Part shown: positions 7,160-9,157 of the stretch, piece by piece
Numbering within the stretch: position 1 is the first letter of the stretch
How the letters are laid out: every line of letters begins with the position of its first letter
DNA from: Rhodoferax sp.
Lineage (GTDB): Bacteria; Pseudomonadota; Gammaproteobacteria; Burkholderiales; Burkholderiaceae_C
DNA length: 9,157 nt
Reading direction: 5' to 3'
Assembly (NCBI GenBank): GCA_021731215.1
Contig: JAKFXU010000461.1
Location: 1 to 9,157, forward strand
Notes under the pieces: model-generated
What the model was told of the DNA's origin: nothing
Database searches by the model: none
The model's input: the letters and a program-made list of their open reading frames with translations, nothing else
Made by a program: the position numbers and the translations under genes

Positions 7160-7543
7160 ATGATTGAAACAAAACCCGACGACAAAACAGACGGCAGCCG
7201 GGACGCCCGGCCGGTGAATTCCTATTACCAGCGGCATATCTTTTTTTGCCTCAATGAGCGCAAAAATGGCGAAGAATGTTGTGCCCAGCATCGGGCGCAA
7301 GCAGGCTTTGACCGCTGCAAGAACCAAGTCAAGGAGGCGGGCTTGGCCGGTCCGGGCCAGGTTCGGGTCAACAAGGCGGGCTGTCTGGACCGCTGCGCCG
7401 CCGGACCGGTGGCGGTGGTTTACCCAGAGGCGGTCTGGTACACCTATGTGGACCACCATGACATCGACGAAATCGTGGAGTCGCACCTGAAAAACGGCCA
7501 GGTGGTGGAGCGCCTGCGCCTACCCGCCACCCTGGGGCGCTAA
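7160..7543 (+). CDS. (2Fe-2S) ferredoxin, thioredoxin-like fold
   Basis: This is a 127-residue soluble protein of the thioredoxin-like [2Fe-2S] ferredoxin family (related to the NuoE fold and to Shethna-type ferredoxins). The cluster ligands are likely C30 in HIFFCLN, C40 or C41 in GEECC, and C75 and C79 in NKAGCLDRCAAGP. The VRVNKAGCLDRCAAGPVAVVYPE block is diagnostic. It should carry electrons in the cytoplasm; the partner is unknown. An N-terminal tail of about 20 polar residues precedes the domain. The ATG at 7160 lies 9 bases after the VanZ stop and is preceded by a run of C with no ribosome-binding site, which hints at translational coupling or a start I have not resolved. It is the last gene of the hemJ-vanZ run. 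Confidence 0.88.
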   Translation: MIETKPDDKTDGSRDARPVNSYYQRHIFFCLNERKNGEECCAQHRAQAGFDRCKNQVKEAGLAGPGQVRVNKAGCLDRCAAGPVAVVYPEAVWYTYVDHHDIDEIVESHLKNGQVVERLRLPATLGR

Positions 7544-7551
7544 GTTTTTTT
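7509..7551 (+). terminator. Possible rho-independent terminator after the ferredoxin gene
   Basis: AGCGCC (7509-7514) can pair with GGCGCT (7536-7541); alternatively GCGCC (7516-7520) pairs with GGCGC (7536-7540). Seven Ts follow at 7545-7551. The stem overlaps the ferredoxin stop codon and the loop is long (15-21 bases), so it is plausible but not strong. It would separate the hemJ run from dacA. Confidence 0.4.
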
Positions 7552-7581
7552 ACGCTCCGATCCCCGTCGAATAGGCGGTAT

Positions 7582-7610
7582 TTGCTATTTATTGATAGCT
7601 GATCAATTAT
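7582..7610 (+). promoter_or_regulatory. Possible dacA promoter
   Basis: TTGCTA (7582-7587) and AATTAT (7605-7610) lie 17 bases apart in the only AT-rich patch before dacA; each has four of six consensus bases. A small inverted repeat, GCTAT-TTATTG-ATAGC (7584-7599), lies inside it and resembles the start of a dispersed intergenic repeat common in Comamonadaceae genomes (from memory). Transcription would start near 7617, leaving a leader of about 35 bases. Confidence 0.35.
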
Positions 7611-7652
7611 TTCCCCTGCCGTCGCCCAGCCGGGCGGCGCACGCACCTACTT

Positions 7653-8837
7653 ATGAAAAATCTGCTCGTTATCATCGCCGCCGCTGTCTGTTTCTCGGTT
7701 GCCGCCCAAACGCCGCAAGCGCCCGAAATTGCCGCGCGCTCCTATTTGTTATTTGATGTCACGGCGAATCAACTGCTGGCCGAAAAGGACATTGATGTCC
7801 CGGTGGAGCAGGCCTCGCTGACCAAGTTGATGACGGCTTATCTGGTGTTTGATGCCTTGCGCAGCAAGAAGATAGACCTCAAGCAGACGCTGCCGGTCAG
7901 CGAGCGCGCCTGGAAAATGCCGGGCTCGCGCATGTTCATCGACCCCAAGATGATGGTGCCGGTAGAAGACCTGATCAAAGGCATGATCGTGCAAAGCGGC
8001 AACGATGCCACCATGGCGCTGGCCGAAGGGGTGGGCGGCACGGCCGAGCGCTTCGTGCAACTCATGAATGAGCAGGCCAAGGCGCTCGGCATGAAGTCCA
8101 CCAGCTACAAGAATCCCGAGGGCCTGACCGAGGCCGGCCACACCACCACGGCACGCGACCTCGGCATCCTGGCCACCCGGCTGATGCGCGATTTTCCGGA
8201 TTACGTAGCGTTCTACGCCATCAAGAAGTACCGCTACCCGGGAACACCGGCAGCCAATGACAGCAACCGCAACCTGCTGCTGTTTCGCGACCCTTCCGTG
8301 GATGGTTTGAAAACCGGGTACACCGAGGCGGCCGGTTACTGCCTCGTCGCCACGGCCACGCGCGACTTCGCCAGTCTGGGCACGCCCGGCGCCGCCGCTG
8401 GCTCACCGGGCGCAGCCAGCAGCCGCCGCCTGCTGTCGATCGTGCTGGGCGCGGCCAGTGAAAACGCGCGTGCCAACGAGTCCCAGAAGCTGCTGAACTG
8501 GGGCTATACCGCGTTTGAAGCGGTCAAACTGTTTGACGCCAACCAGCCGGTCGTGTCACCTGCGGTCTGGAAAGGCAAGAGCGCAACCGTCAAGCTGGGT
8601 AGTCCGCAGGCGATTGTGGTCGCGGTGCCGGCCGGCACGGCGGGCAAGCTCACCACGCAGGTGCTGCGCCCCGAACCCCTGGTGGCCCCCTTTGCCAAAG
8701 GCCAGCCGCTGGCAACGCTGAAGGTCAGCAACGGCGAGCAGGCGTTGGTCAATGTGCCTTTGCTGGTGCTGGAGGCGGTTGAGCAGGCCGGCGTGCTCGG
8801 CCGCGCCTGGGATGCGGTGCGACTGTGGGTCAAATAA
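7653..8837 (+). CDS. dacA: D-alanyl-D-alanine carboxypeptidase (PBP5/6 type)
   Basis: This is a periplasmic penicillin-binding protein that trims the terminal D-Ala from peptidoglycan pentapeptides. The 394 residues begin with a signal peptide (MKNLLVIIAAAVCFSVAAQ, cleavage likely after A18). The S11 peptidase motifs appear in order: SLTK (S55 nucleophile, K58), SGN (115-117) and KTG (220-222) followed by YTEAAGYC. The C-terminal beta-rich PBP5 domain runs from about residue 290. The last residues EQAGVLGRAWDAVRLWVK form the amphipathic helix that anchors these enzymes to the outer face of the inner membrane. A Gly/Ala/Pro/Ser-rich loop (about residues 241-258) between two core strands is longer than in E. 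coli DacA. The ATG at 7653 has no clear ribosome-binding site. It is convergent with recQ. Confidence 0.95.
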   Translation: MKNLLVIIAAAVCFSVAAQTPQAPEIAARSYLLFDVTANQLLAEKDIDVPVEQASLTKLMTAYLVFDALRSKKIDLKQTLPVSERAWKMPGSRMFIDPKMMVPVEDLIKGMIVQSGNDATMALAEGVGGTAERFVQLMNEQAKALGMKSTSYKNPEGLTEAGHTTTARDLGILATRLMRDFPDYVAFYAIKKYRYPGTPAANDSNRNLLLFRDPSVDGLKTGYTEAAGYCLVATATRDFASLGTPGAAAGSPGAASSRRLLSIVLGAASENARANESQKLLNWGYTAFEAVKLFDANQPVVSPAVWKGKSATVKLGSPQAIVVAVPAGTAGKLTTQVLRPEPLVAPFAKGQPLATLKVSNGEQALVNVPLLVLEAVEQAGVLGRAWDAVRLWVK

Positions 8838-8868
8838 CGTTAACAGTCGGCCACGCTGCACGCGTTCG

Positions 8869-9157
8869 TCACGCACTCACCATCACCCGCAACACCTCTT
8901 GCCCATAGGCTTCGAGCTTCTTCGCTCCCATGCCGCTGATGCCTTGCAGGTCGTCCAGTGACTGCGGCGCGCGCTCGGCAATCGCGGCCAGCGTGGCATC
9001 GTGAAAAATCACGTAGGCCGGCAGGTTGTGTTCCTTGGCCACCTCGGAGCGCCAGGCCTTCAAGGCAACGAAGCGAAGCTGGCCCGGCGCATCGAGTGCG
9101 GCCGGCGCCTTGACCGCCACTGCGGTGGCGCGCTTGGCTTTGCGCGCGGCCGCACTC
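8869..9157 (-). CDS. recQ: ATP-dependent DNA helicase RecQ, C-terminal HRDC end (5' partial)
   Basis: The frame is open to the right edge, so only the last ~95 residues are seen. They form an HRDC domain: LRFVALKAWRSEVAKEHNLP, AYVIFHDATLAAIAERAPQS, then LDDLQGISGMGAKKLEAYGQ and EVLRVMV. That wording matches the C-terminus of bacterial RecQ, the 3'-5' helicase of recombination and replication repair, where HRDC helps bind DNA structures. An Ala/Lys/Arg-rich linker (SAAARKAKRATAVAVKAPAA) precedes the domain. An HRDC domain also occurs in RNase D and other helicases, so RecQ is a strong but not certain call without the rest of the gene. The stop lies 31 bases from the convergent dacA stop; no terminator is evident between them. 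Confidence 0.85.
   Translation of the reverse strand, partial: SAAARKAKRATAVAVKAPAALDAPGQLRFVALKAWRSEVAKEHNLPAYVIFHDATLAAIAERAPQSLDDLQGISGMGAKKLEAYGQEVLRVMVSA

Overview
The window looks like chromosomal DNA of a betaproteobacterium in the Burkholderiales, most likely the Comamonadaceae (Rhodoferax/Polaromonas-like). This rests on the high GC content, the protein wording of HemB, HemJ, the CusA-type pump and DacA, and the tight gene packing. The lineage is inferred from pattern memory; no search was run.

Left part (1-1808): the 3' end of a CusA-type heavy-metal RND efflux pump (+) converges on a MarC-family membrane protein (-). An SDR-family oxidoreductase (-) follows.

Middle left (1809-2944): a graveyard of at least four genes, all reading rightwards. 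In order they are a 2-hydroxychromene-2-carboxylate isomerase, a dienelactone hydrolase, a TIM-barrel amidohydrolase and a glutathione S-transferase. Each keeps recognisable end pieces but has lost its interior, so about 1 kb holds what should be about 3 kb of intact genes. Only the GST remnant stays in frame.

Centre (2945-5152): a CorA-family metal ion transporter (-) and hemB, porphobilinogen synthase (-).

hemB-hemJ intergenic region (5153-5610): the most interesting stretch. It holds a roughly 236-bp MITE-like element with 18-bp terminal inverted repeats. The element is inserted only about 11-14 bases upstream of the hemB start. Next comes a compact transcription unit on the + strand: a good sigma70-type promoter, a chain of hairpins and a strong intrinsic terminator. 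It is either a stand-alone small RNA of about 100 nt, with an anti-Shine-Dalgarno-like UCCUCCC loop, or a transcription attenuator in the leader of hemJ, which starts 20 bases later.

Right part (5611-9157): hemJ (the protoporphyrinogen oxidase of heme synthesis), a VanZ-family membrane protein and a small thioredoxin-like [2Fe-2S] protein form a tight + strand run. A dacA-type D-Ala-D-Ala carboxypeptidase follows behind its own possible promoter. The window closes with the C-terminal HRDC end of a RecQ helicase on the - strand. The functional theme of the centre is heme biosynthesis (hemB and hemJ divergently arranged); the other genes are ordinary housekeeping, cell-wall, transport and repair genes.
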